Source: Fibrobacter succinogenes (GTDB taxonomy: Bacteria; Fibrobacterota; Fibrobacteria; Fibrobacterales; Fibrobacteraceae). From it: DNA of 64,000 nt. Below the pieces are notes generated by a model. It searched no databases, had not been told where the DNA came from, and was given only the letters and a program-made list of their open reading frames with translations. The translations under genes and the position numbers were made by a program. The stretch spans positions 62,001-126,000 of the forward strand of contig CADBHQ010000008.1 in NCBI GenBank assembly GCA_902794535.1, given 5' to 3'. This document shows positions 27,307 through 35,758 of the stretch, in pieces. The stretch's first letter is position 1; each line of letters begins with the position of its first letter.

Positions 27307-28051
27307 ATTTCACTCCTTTGCCACCGAACAGGTCCAAGGCCGATCCGATGGTGAGATCAATCGTTCCGTTAGAAATTTGTTTGCAGTGCTTGAGGTCTTC
27401 AAGCGACTTGGCGCCACCCGCATACGTGCAAGGAATTGGGCTGTGTTCGGCGAGGAACATAATCAGTTCGTCGTCCATGCCCTGCTGCTTTCCTTCGACA
27501 TCGGCGGCGTGAATCAAGAATTCGTCGCAGTAGCGCGAAAGGTCTTCGAGCGTTTCCTTGTTGACTTCGATGTCAATCAAAGTTTGCCAGCGGTTAATTG
27601 CGATTTTCCAGCGAGGTTCTTCTTCGGGGGCGCTTACGCGCTTGCAGCTCAAATCGAGAACCAGGTGTTCTTTGCCGACCGTTTTCGAGAGCAATTCCAA
27701 ACGCTCGCGGTCGAGTTTGCCTTCGGGGAAAATCCAGCTGGTCACAATTACATGGCTTGCGCCTGCGTCCAGGAATTCCTTGGCGTTGTCGGCGGTAATG
27801 CCTCCGCCTACTTGCAATCCGCCCGGGTAGGCGGCAAGCGCTGCTTTTGCGGCTTCGGTATTGCCCTTACCGAGCATAATCACGTGACCGCCCTTGATTC
27901 CGTCTTTCTTGTACAGTTCTGCGAACCAAGCGGGGGAGCGGTCTGTTTCAAAATTCGTCTTGAGACCCGTGCCGCTGTCATTCAGCGAACTGCCTACAAT
28001 CTGCTTAACACGTCCGTCGTGCAGGTCAATGCATGGGCGAAACTTAGTCAT
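27275..28051 (-). CDS. hisA: HisA isomerase of the eukaryotic (HIS6) type
   Basis: 258 residues. It catalyses the fourth step of histidine synthesis, isomerisation of ProFAR to PRFAR, in a TIM barrel. The sequence follows the fungal/plant HIS6 pattern rather than the common bacterial one: 'CIDLHDGRVKQIVGSSL', 'KTNFETD', 'GGHVIMLG', 'LQVGGGIT', 'VIVTSWIFPEGKLDRERL', 'EFLIHAADVEG', 'YAGGAKSLEDL' and 'DLTIGSALDLFGG'. The catalytic aspartates are in 'CIDLHDG' and 'AADVEG'. No other his gene is in the window. Confidence 0.9.
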   Translation of the reverse strand: MTKFRPCIDLHDGRVKQIVGSSLNDSGTGLKTNFETDRSPAWFAELYKKDGIKGGHVIMLGKGNTEAAKAALAAYPGGLQVGGGITADNAKEFLDAGASHVIVTSWIFPEGKLDRERLELLSKTVGKEHLVLDLSCKRVSAPEEEPRWKIAINRWQTLIDIEVNKETLEDLSRYCDEFLIHAADVEGKQQGMDDELIMFLAEHSPIPCTYAGGAKSLEDLKHCKQISNGTIDLTIGSALDLFGGKGVKYADCVKFNKA

Positions 28052-29097
28052 CAGTCTTTAACTCCCGTAATACACCAATCAATCTTTTTCCCGTGGCTTC
28101 CGTCGCTCCTACCCCTGTAAAATAGAACTTCGCCACCGGCGGCAATCTTGAATGCCTTCTTTGCAATCCAACCGTCTACTTTGTCCAAAAGGCTTGCTTT
28201 CTGGAGCGTTTTAGCTACGCTGAACTTGAGCGCGGGAACGCTTGCATCTTGCCATTCAAAGGTCAAGTCGCTTTTGGCAAATTTCTTGCCTTTGTAGTTG
28301 TCGCTGCCATCTTTGATGGCCTTGGGTTGAGCGACCTTGATTCCAGATTCGTCTTTGTAGAGCGCGTACCCGAACGGTTCGCCGTCTTTAGAAATCGAAA
28401 TGCGGCCTGCGAATAGCGGGCTGCGGGCGCTTGTGCTAAAGTTGACCGAGCGTGTTGCTACATCAATGGCCTGCGCGGTTTGCCAGGTTTGGTCCATGTA
28501 GGCGTAACCCTTGACGGCAATGGTGTCTTCGTTGTAGGCGATTTTGCCTTTAACGCGGCCGTAAGGAATGTGCACGTATTGTCCAAAGCTTTCCTTGCCG
28601 ATTTTCCACACGCCGTTGCCAGGGACTTTACCGACTTCGGCCGATTCAAAGGTCACGTCCAGCAGGAATTTGCCTCCCTTGTCGGCGGTAAAGTACACGC
28701 GGTGATCTTTGCCCGGCTTGTGTTCCATCTTGTATTCGCCCTTGATGTCGATTGTGGCCGAGGCCTTGTCGGCCTTAAGGCGTTCGGGCGGATACTGACG
28801 GCCTACGGTATAGGTTTTGCTCTTGAAATTCCAGAAGCTCATGTCGCAAGCGACTTTTCTGCCGGAACCCGGAATATGGAGCGTGGAATAGTTGATGAAG
28901 GCGCGAGTGCCGTTATCGAAAACGAACTGATAGCTCCAAGTTTCATTGTATTCTTTGGCGCTGTTGTTGTGCGGCATAAAGTCATCGACCGATACGCTAC
29001 GCACAGAACCCTGCGGCTGTGCGACATCGCCTGCAAATGCAAACGACGCACAGAACAAAAACGCAGCAAAAAGAACTATCAATTTTTCATTTTTCAT
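28051..29097 (-). CDS. Exported lipocalin-like protein (AttH/CrtC/Svf1-type fold)
   Basis: 348 residues with signal peptide 'MKNEKLIVLFAAFLFCASFAFA'; the frame extends eight codons upstream but the signal peptide and GAGG position favour this ATG. The two-domain beta pattern with 'GYAYMDQTWQT', 'FGYALYKDESG' and 'FAGRISISKDGE' resembles the AttH / hydroxyneurosporene-synthase-like lipocalins, in which a conserved 'G.aymDh.Wg' lies in the second half. The ligand is unknown. It overlaps hisA by one base. Confidence 0.6.
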   Translation of the reverse strand: MKNEKLIVLFAAFLFCASFAFAGDVAQPQGSVRSVSVDDFMPHNNSAKEYNETWSYQFVFDNGTRAFINYSTLHIPGSGRKVACDMSFWNFKSKTYTVGRQYPPERLKADKASATIDIKGEYKMEHKPGKDHRVYFTADKGGKFLLDVTFESAEVGKVPGNGVWKIGKESFGQYVHIPYGRVKGKIAYNEDTIAVKGYAYMDQTWQTAQAIDVATRSVNFSTSARSPLFAGRISISKDGEPFGYALYKDESGIKVAQPKAIKDGSDNYKGKKFAKSDLTFEWQDASVPALKFSVAKTLQKASLLDKVDGWIAKKAFKIAAGGEVLFYRGRSDGSHGKKIDWCITGVKD

Positions 29098-29126
29098 TCC
29101 ACATTCCTCATCCCACATCACACATT

Positions 29127-30116
29127 TTACAGTCTCAAGTCCTGTCCCATACCGAGCTTGAGTTCTGTACGACGGCGTAATACCATTTCGTTGAACAAGT
29201 CGGTCAGACTGTCTTCGACGCTAATCATCGGCTTCCAACCCATGTTCATTGCCTTAGTGGGGTCGCCAATCAAAAGCGGAATGTCGTTGCTGCGTTCGTA
29301 ACCCGGATCAAAACGGAAGTCTACGCTTACCTCGGCAATGTCCACCAGCATTTCGGTGAGTTCGCGGAAGGTGTAAGACTTGCCGCAACAAAGGTTGTAG
29401 GCTTCGCCCGGTTCAGACTGGTTCAAAAGTTGAATCATGCCGCGTGCCACATCGCGCACGTCAATCACGTCGCGGCTGATGTCGAGACTGCCCGAATAAA
29501 TGGTCGGTTCTGCGCCGTAATACTTGATTTTGACAAGCTGGTAGGTAATCGAGGGAATGACGAAACGACGGCTGTGGTGCGGGCCCGTAAAGTGGAAGGG
29601 GCGTGCAAAAACCACGTGCAGTCCGTAAGCATTCTTGAACTGGTTTCCCAAAAGTTCCATGCAAGCTTTAGAGGTTGCATAAGGCGTGAGCGGATTGGGG
29701 GCGTCCGATTCTTTGTGCAAGTAGGTAAGCTGATGATCGGTGCGGCCGTAAATTTCGCTGGAACTTAAAAGCATCACCTTTGCCTTGGGGCAATTCTGGC
29801 GCACGGCTTCGAGCAAGTTCTGCGTGCCGAGCAAGTTGATGTTCAGCGTTTCGTATGGTTTCTTGTAGCTGAGCCCCACCGACGATTGACTCGCCAGGTG
29901 GTAAATGTGCGTGGGCTGCACGAACTGAATCACGTCCTGCATGTGCTTGAAGTTCAGCAAGTCGCCATTCAGGTATTCGACGCCATCGACCTTCTGCCAG
30001 GGCTGCGGCTGTTCGTCGCTAAAGCTGTAAAGGTCGTGCGTCGTTCCCACGAGGCTCGACAAAATGTGGTAGCCTAGAGCTCCTGTTCCGCCGGTTACAA
30101 GAATACTCATATTCAT
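29127..30116 (-). CDS. NAD(P)-dependent sugar-nucleotide dehydratase/reductase (GDP-mannose dehydratase/RMD-like)
   Basis: 329 residues, extended SDR family. The cofactor motif TGGTGALG is at residues 8-15, and the catalytic Ser and Tyr-x3-Lys are in 'LLSSSEIYG' and 'PYATSKACMELL'. 'ARPFHFTGPHHSRRFVIPS' and 'SRDVIDVRDVARGM' are typical of GDP-mannose 4,6-dehydratase and GDP-4-keto-6-deoxymannose reductase. Which of the two it is cannot be decided by eye. Surface polysaccharide synthesis is likely, in keeping with the nearby glycosyltransferase. Confidence 0.85.
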   Translation of the reverse strand: MNMSILVTGGTGALGYHILSSLVGTTHDLYSFSDEQPQPWQKVDGVEYLNGDLLNFKHMQDVIQFVQPTHIYHLASQSSVGLSYKKPYETLNINLLGTQNLLEAVRQNCPKAKVMLLSSSEIYGRTDHQLTYLHKESDAPNPLTPYATSKACMELLGNQFKNAYGLHVVFARPFHFTGPHHSRRFVIPSITYQLVKIKYYGAEPTIYSGSLDISRDVIDVRDVARGMIQLLNQSEPGEAYNLCCGKSYTFRELTEMLVDIAEVSVDFRFDPGYERSNDIPLLIGDPTKAMNMGWKPMISVEDSLTDLFNEMVLRRRTELKLGMGQDLRL

Positions 30117-30132
30117 ACACTCCTATTGTGCA

Positions 30133-31743
30133 TTACTTAATAGCTCCCCAGCTTTGAGTAATGATATCTTTATCGATGTTGCTTACTTTCTCCACTTCTC
30201 CAATCTTAGTGGGCAAAATGTATACACGCTTGCCCTTTTCTGCCTTCTTGTCTACAGCCATGGCGTCCCATGCGGCTTCCGTGTCGATATCGTATTTCTT
30301 CGGGAATCCGAGGTCATCCAAGAGTTTGTTCTGACGAGCTTCTTCTTCGGCGCTGATTTTGCCGAGGAGAACTGCCGCGCGGGCGGCCACGCGCATGCCA
30401 AGCGACACGGCAATACCGTGCGTGAACATGCTGTAATGCGTCAAGTTTTCGATAGCATGCCCGAAGGTATGCCCATAATTCAAAATAGCGCGCAGGCCAG
30501 CTTCCTTTTCGTCGATGCCGACGACTTCGGCCTTAATGGCGCAGCTGCGGTAAATTAGGTGCTTCAAAACGTCGAGGTCATGTGCCTTGATCTTTTCGAC
30601 GTTCTGTTCCATATAACGGAAGAATTCTTCGTCGTAAATCACGCCGTACTTCACGATTTCGGCAAGGCCTGCCAGGTATTCTGTTTCGGGCAAGGTGCTG
30701 AGTACTGCAAGGTCGCAGACCACAGCCTTGGGCTGGTAGAATGCGCCAATCATGTTCTTGCCTTCGGGGTGGTTCACGGCAACCTTTCCGCCCACAGAAC
30801 TGTCGACCATGCTCAAAAGCGTTGTCGGGAACTGGATAAACGGAATGCCGCGCTGGTAGGTGGCAGCGCCAAAGCCTGCCATGTCGCCGACCACGCCACC
30901 GCTAAACTGCAACAGACAGCTCTTGCGGGTGTAGCCGCGGTGGAGCATAAAGCTGAACAGCTGGTTCAGGTTGTGCAAAGTCTTGTTCTTTTCGCCGGCC
31001 TGGAATTTGAAAATCGGGCAACGTCCGGCCTGGCCTCTCAGTTCGCCGAGCATCTGGCTCTGCACTTTGGCAATGTTTGTGTCCGTGCAGACCAAGAAGT
31101 CGTGACTCGGAGCAAGCTTCAGGCATTCGAGCAATACGCCTGCTTCGGGAATAATGTTCTTGCCGATAAAGATGGGGTAGCGTCCGCCGCTGCTCGGGCA
31201 AACGTCCAGCGCATGGCTGTTCCAGAAATTCAGGATGTACAGGATGCGTTCGATCACGTGGTCTTCGGTGTATTCGTCAGAACTTTCCACGCTGAAGTCG
31301 GCGTTTGCGTAATTCTTTTCGCGTTCTTTGAGCATTACCTTGATTTTTTCAAGGCGTTCTTCGTCGCTCAAGTTGGCAAGCAACGGGCGAGTGTTCTTGC
31401 GGCCAATGCGTTCCGAAAGTACTTCGGGCTTTGCCCACAGGCGAATAATGGTGCCGTTTTCGCGGATGACTTTCAGGTTGTCCGGCTGCGTGAGAGCGCC
31501 ACCGCCCAATGAAATAATGTGCGGCGTTTCTTTCTTTGCAAATTCGGCAACGACATCGCGTTCCATTTCGCGGAACTTAGCTTCGCCTTCTTGTTCAAAA
31601 ATTTCGCTAATGGTCTTGCCTGCGCGTTCAACGATAACGGCGTCGGTATCTACGTAGGGGCGGTTTAACCGTTCTGCCAGGGCGCGTCCGGTGCGGGATT
31701 TTCCGCTTGCCATGAATCCGGTGAAAAAGATGTGCTTGTTCAT
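30133..31743 (-). CDS. aroKB: Bifunctional shikimate kinase / 3-dehydroquinate synthase (AroK-AroB fusion)
   Basis: 536 residues. The first 170 or so are shikimate kinase: P-loop 'GFMASGKSRTGRALA', 'DTDAVIVERAG', 'FREMERDVV', 'SLGGGAL' and the lid Arg in 'RKNTRPLL'. A short joint leads to 3-dehydroquinate synthase (about 185-536), with 'SGGVVGDMAGFGAATYQRGIPF', 'TTLLSMVDSSVGGKVAVNH' and zinc ligands in 'LAEIVKYGVI' and 'NYGHTFGHAIE'. One polypeptide thus supplies two non-consecutive steps of the shikimate pathway; AroE, made from the adjacent gene, acts just before the kinase step. Confidence 0.95.
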   Translation of the reverse strand: MNKHIFFTGFMASGKSRTGRALAERLNRPYVDTDAVIVERAGKTISEIFEQEGEAKFREMERDVVAEFAKKETPHIISLGGGALTQPDNLKVIRENGTIIRLWAKPEVLSERIGRKNTRPLLANLSDEERLEKIKVMLKEREKNYANADFSVESSDEYTEDHVIERILYILNFWNSHALDVCPSSGGRYPIFIGKNIIPEAGVLLECLKLAPSHDFLVCTDTNIAKVQSQMLGELRGQAGRCPIFKFQAGEKNKTLHNLNQLFSFMLHRGYTRKSCLLQFSGGVVGDMAGFGAATYQRGIPFIQFPTTLLSMVDSSVGGKVAVNHPEGKNMIGAFYQPKAVVCDLAVLSTLPETEYLAGLAEIVKYGVIYDEEFFRYMEQNVEKIKAHDLDVLKHLIYRSCAIKAEVVGIDEKEAGLRAILNYGHTFGHAIENLTHYSMFTHGIAVSLGMRVAARAAVLLGKISAEEEARQNKLLDDLGFPKKYDIDTEAAWDAMAVDKKAEKGKRVYILPTKIGEVEKVSNIDKDIITQSWGAIK

Positions 31744-31744
31744 G

Positions 31745-32632
31745 TTAGCCCTGCATTCCTTTACGCATGATCTTTGCGAGTTCGTCGTTCGTCTTGTTTT
31801 TAGTTTCTTCGGGGAACCATTTTCTAAAGCTTTCGATTCCCTGGTGCACCAGCATGCCTTCGCCAGTTACCACCTTGCAGCCTTTTGCCTGGGCTGTCTT
31901 TAACAGCTTGGTCATGGGCGGTGTATAGACAATGTCCATCACGGCTTGGCCTTGGTGCAAGGATTCTTCGGTAAGGGGAGATTGGTCTTCGTTGGGTGTC
32001 ATGCCCACGGAGGTCGCGTTGATGATGATTTCGATGCTCTTAGATACGGACGGGAATTCATCGAACGTGGCGACTTGGACCTGGGGTGCCTTGCCGTTAA
32101 AGAACTGATTCAGGCTGTCGGCGAGAGCCTCTCCTTTTTCGCGGTTGCGGCACACAATGGTGAGCTGGTTCTGCATTTCGGCAAGCGTGTAGGCGATTGC
32201 CTTGGCGGCGCCGCCGTTTCCGAGCAGGGCGACCTTCTTGTTCGAAGGCTCTACACCCGATTCCTGCAGGTTGCGAATGCATCCATAGGGGTCGGTTGTG
32301 GTGCCACATAAAGTGCCCCCGACAATGCCGTCTTTCCAGTACAGCGTATTGACGCTGCCGGTAAACTTCGAAATGTCTGAAAGTTCGTCTATAAGGTCCA
32401 TGACCGGGGTCTTGTACGGAATAGTGACATTTGCCCCGCGGAACTTCATTGCCCTAAAACCCTTGATGGCATCGGCCAATTTTTCGGGCTCCGGGGCGTA
32501 GGGTAAATAGGCCGCATTTATGCCTAATGCTTCAAAAAGGGCATTATGCATCAAAGGCGACTTGCTATGACCAACAGGATGACCGAAAATGCAAAGAGAC
32601 TCGGTCTTTCCATTCAATTTTAACTGGCTCAA
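31745..32632 (-). CDS. aroE: Shikimate dehydrogenase
   Basis: 295 residues. It reduces 3-dehydroshikimate to shikimate with NADPH. The substrate motif is 'GHPVGHSKSPLMHNALFE' and the catalytic Lys is in 'NVTIPYK'. The NADP-binding loop is 'LLGNGGAAKAIAYTL', and 'MLVHQG' is near the end. The usual NTDGxG motif reads 'TTDPYGC', a mild divergence. It is one base upstream of the aroK-aroB fusion, so the two are co-transcribed. Confidence 0.94.
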   Translation of the reverse strand: MSQLKLNGKTESLCIFGHPVGHSKSPLMHNALFEALGINAAYLPYAPEPEKLADAIKGFRAMKFRGANVTIPYKTPVMDLIDELSDISKFTGSVNTLYWKDGIVGGTLCGTTTDPYGCIRNLQESGVEPSNKKVALLGNGGAAKAIAYTLAEMQNQLTIVCRNREKGEALADSLNQFFNGKAPQVQVATFDEFPSVSKSIEIIINATSVGMTPNEDQSPLTEESLHQGQAVMDIVYTPPMTKLLKTAQAKGCKVVTGEGMLVHQGIESFRKWFPEETKNKTNDELAKIMRKGMQG

Positions 32633-32721
32633 AAAAACCTCTTTTTTTACAATATAAAGATATATAAAATTAACCCTACAACACTACTCTAATTACGTAA
32701 CTTTTACTAAATTTGGCGCCT

Positions 32722-34500
32722 ATGAATCCGAATGGCGCCATTATTGTTCAGAGTAATATGGAAATCATGGTGGAGGTCGATCTCCCCACTTATGAAGCGG
32801 CCCGCGATGCTATCGCCCCGTTTACCGAATTGGTCAAAAGTCCCGAACATTTGCACACTTACAAGATTAGCCCGCTAAGCTTGTGGAACGCTGCTGCAAC
32901 AGGGCTTCGTGCACCGGAAGTTTTGGAACGTCTGGAAAGCCAGAGCCGTTTCCCGATTCCGGAATCCGTGGTGACCGAAATCGAAGACTACATGTCTCGT
33001 TACGGACTGCTTCGCCTGAAAAAAGAAGACGACCGCCTGATTGTAGAATCCGATGACAAGTACATGTTCACCGAAATCTGCAACCTGAAAGAAGTGCAGC
33101 CGTATGTGCTCCACTTTATCGATGACTTGCATGCCGAAGTAGACCCGGAACGCCGCGGTCACTTAAAGATGGCGCTTACCAACGCCGGCTTCCCGGTCGA
33201 AGATTTGGCCGGTTATACCGTGGGCGATCCGCTCCCGATTCACCTGCGCGAAACGACGGTAGGCGGCAAGCCTTTTGCTCTGCGCGACTACCAGAAAGAA
33301 GCTGCTCAGGTGTTCTACGCTAGTGGTTCTGAAAAGGGCGGCTCGGGCGTGATCGTGCTGCCTTGCGGTTCGGGTAAGACCGTGATTGGCCTTGCCACCA
33401 TGGCTTTGGTACAAACTAAGACTTTGATTTTGACGCCGAACATTTCGGCTAGCCGTCAGTGGATTCGCGAAATTTGCGACAAGACGGACTTGACGCTCGA
33501 CCAGGTGAAGGAATATTCCGGCGAAGTCAAGGAAATCGGCCCCGTGACGGTGGCAACCTACCAGATTTTGACTCAGCGCAAGCGCGCCAAGAAGGCCGAA
33601 AACGAAAAGACCGATTCTGACTTGGACGATTTGACCGAAGAAGAAGTCAAAAAGGAACTCGCCAACTTCCCGCTGTTCAGCCAAGAAAAGTGGGGCCTGA
33701 TGATTTACGACGAAGTGCACTTGCTGCCGGCTCCGGTGTTCCGCCTGAGTACCGAAATGCAGGCCACTCGCCGCCTGGGCCTTACTGCAACGCTCGTGCG
33801 TGAAGACCACAAGGAAACCGAAGTATTCAGCTTGATTGGCCCGAAAAAATACGACATTCCGTGGCGTATTTTGGAAGCCCAGGGTTGGATTGCAACCGCC
33901 GACTGTAACGAAATCCGTATTCCGATGGAACCGGAACTCAAGATGAAGTACGCGCTTGCGCCTGTCCGCGAAAAGATTACGCTTGCTTCCACCAACCCCG
34001 AAAAGACGGACATCGTGGAACGCTTGCTCAAGTATTTTGACAAGCCCGATGATCGCGTGCTGATTATTGGCCAGTACATCGACCAGCTCGAAGCACTTTC
34101 CGAAGATTTGCAGATTCCGCTGATTACGGGTAAGACGCCGAACAAGGACCGCGAAAAGCTTTATGCCGCCTTCCGTAACGGTAGCCAGAAGAACTTGATG
34201 GTTTCTAAGGTGGGTAACTTCGCTATTGACTTGCCGGATGCTAACGTGCTGATTCAGATTTCGGGTACCTTCGGTAGCCGACAGGAAGAAGCCCAGCGCC
34301 TCGGTCGCGTGCTTCGCCCCAAGAGCGACGGTGGCGCAGCTCACTTCTACAGCATCGTGACGCAGGATTCCAAGGAACAGGAATTTGCCATGAACCGCCA
34401 GCTGTTCTTGACGGAACAAGGCTACGCGTACAAGATTATCAAGCGCGGCGATTGGGATATTCTGGCTCGAACTCCCGAAGAACTTGCTGCTAGAAAGTAG
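32722..34500 (+). CDS. XPB/Rad25-type DNA helicase
   Basis: 592 residues. An N-terminal helicase_XPB_N-like domain (about 1-130) precedes a two-lobe superfamily 2 motor. Walker A 'LPCGSGKTVIGL' is near residue 215; the DEVH box is 'LMIYDEVHLLPAP', then 'LGLTATLVRED'. An acidic lysine-rich insertion sits near 290-315. The second lobe has 'LMVSKVGNFAIDLPDANVLIQISG' and motif VI 'EAQRLGRVLRPKSDG'. Bacterial XPB proteins unwind DNA in repair-like contexts; their role is poorly defined. An in-frame TTG nine bases upstream is an alternative start. Confidence 0.92.
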   Translation: MNPNGAIIVQSNMEIMVEVDLPTYEAARDAIAPFTELVKSPEHLHTYKISPLSLWNAAATGLRAPEVLERLESQSRFPIPESVVTEIEDYMSRYGLLRLKKEDDRLIVESDDKYMFTEICNLKEVQPYVLHFIDDLHAEVDPERRGHLKMALTNAGFPVEDLAGYTVGDPLPIHLRETTVGGKPFALRDYQKEAAQVFYASGSEKGGSGVIVLPCGSGKTVIGLATMALVQTKTLILTPNISASRQWIREICDKTDLTLDQVKEYSGEVKEIGPVTVATYQILTQRKRAKKAENEKTDSDLDDLTEEEVKKELANFPLFSQEKWGLMIYDEVHLLPAPVFRLSTEMQATRRLGLTATLVREDHKETEVFSLIGPKKYDIPWRILEAQGWIATADCNEIRIPMEPELKMKYALAPVREKITLASTNPEKTDIVERLLKYFDKPDDRVLIIGQYIDQLEALSEDLQIPLITGKTPNKDREKLYAAFRNGSQKNLMVSKVGNFAIDLPDANVLIQISGTFGSRQEEAQRLGRVLRPKSDGGAAHFYSIVTQDSKEQEFAMNRQLFLTEQGYAYKIIKRGDWDILARTPEELAARK

Positions 34501-34660
34501 CCTCGTTATAAACTTCGTCTAGCGGCGTTCTCAACCCTCTCGCCGTATTACTTATACGGCTTCGGGGTTTGCGGCCTAGCTATACTCGTTTCTAACATCG
34601 GCTTAGTAATTTTTGCATTCGCTTCTAGCTTCGGCTTTGGTTTTTGAACAAATTTCTTTA
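34501..34660. repeat. Non-coding stretch with imperfect palindromes
   Basis: Holds no gene that I can see. A hairpin with a perfect 7-bp stem (34542-34548 with 34554-34560, loop TACTT) is flanked by a second complementary pair (AACCC with GGGTT), giving a longer imperfect hairpin at about 34532-34568. There is no T-run, so it looks like a palindromic intergenic repeat rather than a terminator. Confidence 0.4.
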
Positions 34661-34666
34661 AAATTG

Positions 34667-34700
34667 AAAAATCCCATTCCATTCGGAACGGGATTTTTTT
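34667..34700 (-). terminator. Terminator of the tRNA-Thr gene
   Basis: An 11-bp stem with one G-U pair (34670-34680 with 34685-34695, loop ATTC). On the minus strand it is followed by TTTTC, just 3' of the tRNA. The other side carries seven T's, so it may also work on the plus strand. Confidence 0.8.
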
Positions 34701-34702
34701 CG

Positions 34703-34775
34703 AGCCACCCAGCAGATTTGAACTGCCGACCTGCTGATTACGAATCAGCTGCTCTACCAGCTGAGCTAGAGTGGC
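34703..34775 (-). tRNA. tRNA-Thr, anticodon CGU
   Basis: Read on the minus strand, the acceptor stem GCCACTC pairs with GGGTGGC with one G-T pair. The D arm contains GCTCAGCTGGTAGAGC. The anticodon stem GCTGA/TCAGC holds the loop TTCGTAA, giving anticodon CGT (reads ACG, Thr). The T arm is GGCAG-TTCAAAT-CTGCT with one G-T pair. No CCA is encoded in the gene. It lies alone between the helicase and TPR protein genes and is followed by a terminator. Confidence 0.93.
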
Positions 34776-34881
34776 ATGGTAGGCCAAAATTAGCAAAAGG
34801 GCCTTCTTTTGTCAAGGTGTGCTGACAACACATTAAAATTTTTCTATGATTGGAGCACGAAATTTAACATGGACGTTTAAT

Positions 34882-35565
34882 ATGGCAAACGAATCGAATA
34901 CCAACAATTCTGAAATTAAGGAATTTTTTGTCGCACACGGCTCCAAGGTCGTTGCAGCCCTCGTAGTGATCATGGTCATTGTGGTGGGCGTGGTGCAGTT
35001 CCGTGACTACCGCAAGGCAGCTGCAGTCGAACAGGCTGAACTCCTCGGTCCGGGCATGGCACTCCTTTATGCAGATCAGAAGGACTCCGCCTTCGTGGAA
35101 TTCGAATCCAAGATCAACTCCGGTAAGCTCTCCGGTGTGTCTCTGGCAAAGGCTGCTCTCTATGCAGGCAACATCAAGTACCAGGCTGGCGACTTCGACG
35201 CCGCTGCCGTGTTCTTCCAGAAGAGCCTCGACAACGCTGGTTCCGTTGCACTGGTTCGCTCGGCTGCCATGCACGGTCTTGCCTCTGTGAAGATCGAAAA
35301 GGGTGACTACTCTGCCGCTGCCGGTCTGTTGGAAAAGTACATCTCTGAATTTGCCAAGCGCACTGGCGACCAGGAAGACCGCTTCCAGAAGGACGAACCG
35401 GTGGACGAGGTCCCGATGGTTGCTGACGCCATGTGGAAGCTCACTCTCGTGTATGCCGAACTTGGTGCTGCCGACAAGGCCAAGAAGACTGCTGAACGCA
35501 TTCTGACGGTCTACGGCGACAACCAGGCTTACGCTGACAAGGCCAAGAAGTTCCTCGCTAAGTAA
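34882..35565 (+). CDS. Membrane-anchored TPR protein (YfgM-like)
   Basis: 227 residues. A cytoplasmic N-terminus of about 30 residues is followed by one membrane helix ('VVAALVVIMVIVVGVVQF'), then by TPR-like helical repeats ('AALYAGNIKYQAGDFDAAAVFFQKSLDNA', 'HGLASVKIEKGDYSAAAGLLEKYI', 'LTLVYAELGAADKAKKTAERIL'). This layout matches YfgM/TPR_21 proteins, which act at the inner membrane near the Sec translocon in some bacteria; that role is inferred. The frame opens 12 codons earlier, but this ATG fits the family. Codons are GC-rich and even, suggesting good expression. Confidence 0.75.
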   Translation: MANESNTNNSEIKEFFVAHGSKVVAALVVIMVIVVGVVQFRDYRKAAAVEQAELLGPGMALLYADQKDSAFVEFESKINSGKLSGVSLAKAALYAGNIKYQAGDFDAAAVFFQKSLDNAGSVALVRSAAMHGLASVKIEKGDYSAAAGLLEKYISEFAKRTGDQEDRFQKDEPVDEVPMVADAMWKLTLVYAELGAADKAKKTAERILTVYGDNQAYADKAKKFLAK

Positions 35566-35593
35566 TTCTGGCAACGTCATCAAAGCATTAAGA

Positions 35594-35622
35594 AAGGCGG
35601 CTTTTAAGCCGCCTCTTTTGTT
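35594..35622 (+). terminator. Terminator after the TPR protein gene
   Basis: A stem of 8-9 bp (35595-35603 with 35606-35614), GC-rich, is followed by CTTTTGTTTTC on the plus strand. It stands 30 bases after the stop. Confidence 0.8.
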
Positions 35623-35659
35623 TTCTATCGCTGTCAGATTTTGTCTTGTCCAATTCAAT

Positions 35660-35757
35660 TTAGAACCAAGCGAGACGAGGCGTCGCTCGCCCGTAGCGTA
35701 CAAATAAGTACGTAAGGAGCGAGCGTAACGAAGTATCGCGAAGGTTATAATTTGAAT
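35660..35757. repeat. Imperfect palindromic intergenic repeat
   Basis: The stretch from about 35684 to 35730 folds into an imperfect hairpin: CGCTCG pairs with CGAGCG, and GCGTAC with GTACG-type sequence around the loop AAATAA. It holds no gene and no T-run. It separates the TPR gene from the convergent GAF-HlyD gene. Confidence 0.4.
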
Positions 35758-35758
35758 T

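Noticed and set aside
34548..34825. Short open frames on both strands around the tRNA gene
   Set aside because: The minus-strand product ('ATLAQLVEQLIRNQQVGSSNLLGG') is the well-known translation of a tRNA sequence, and the plus-strand one is its complement.
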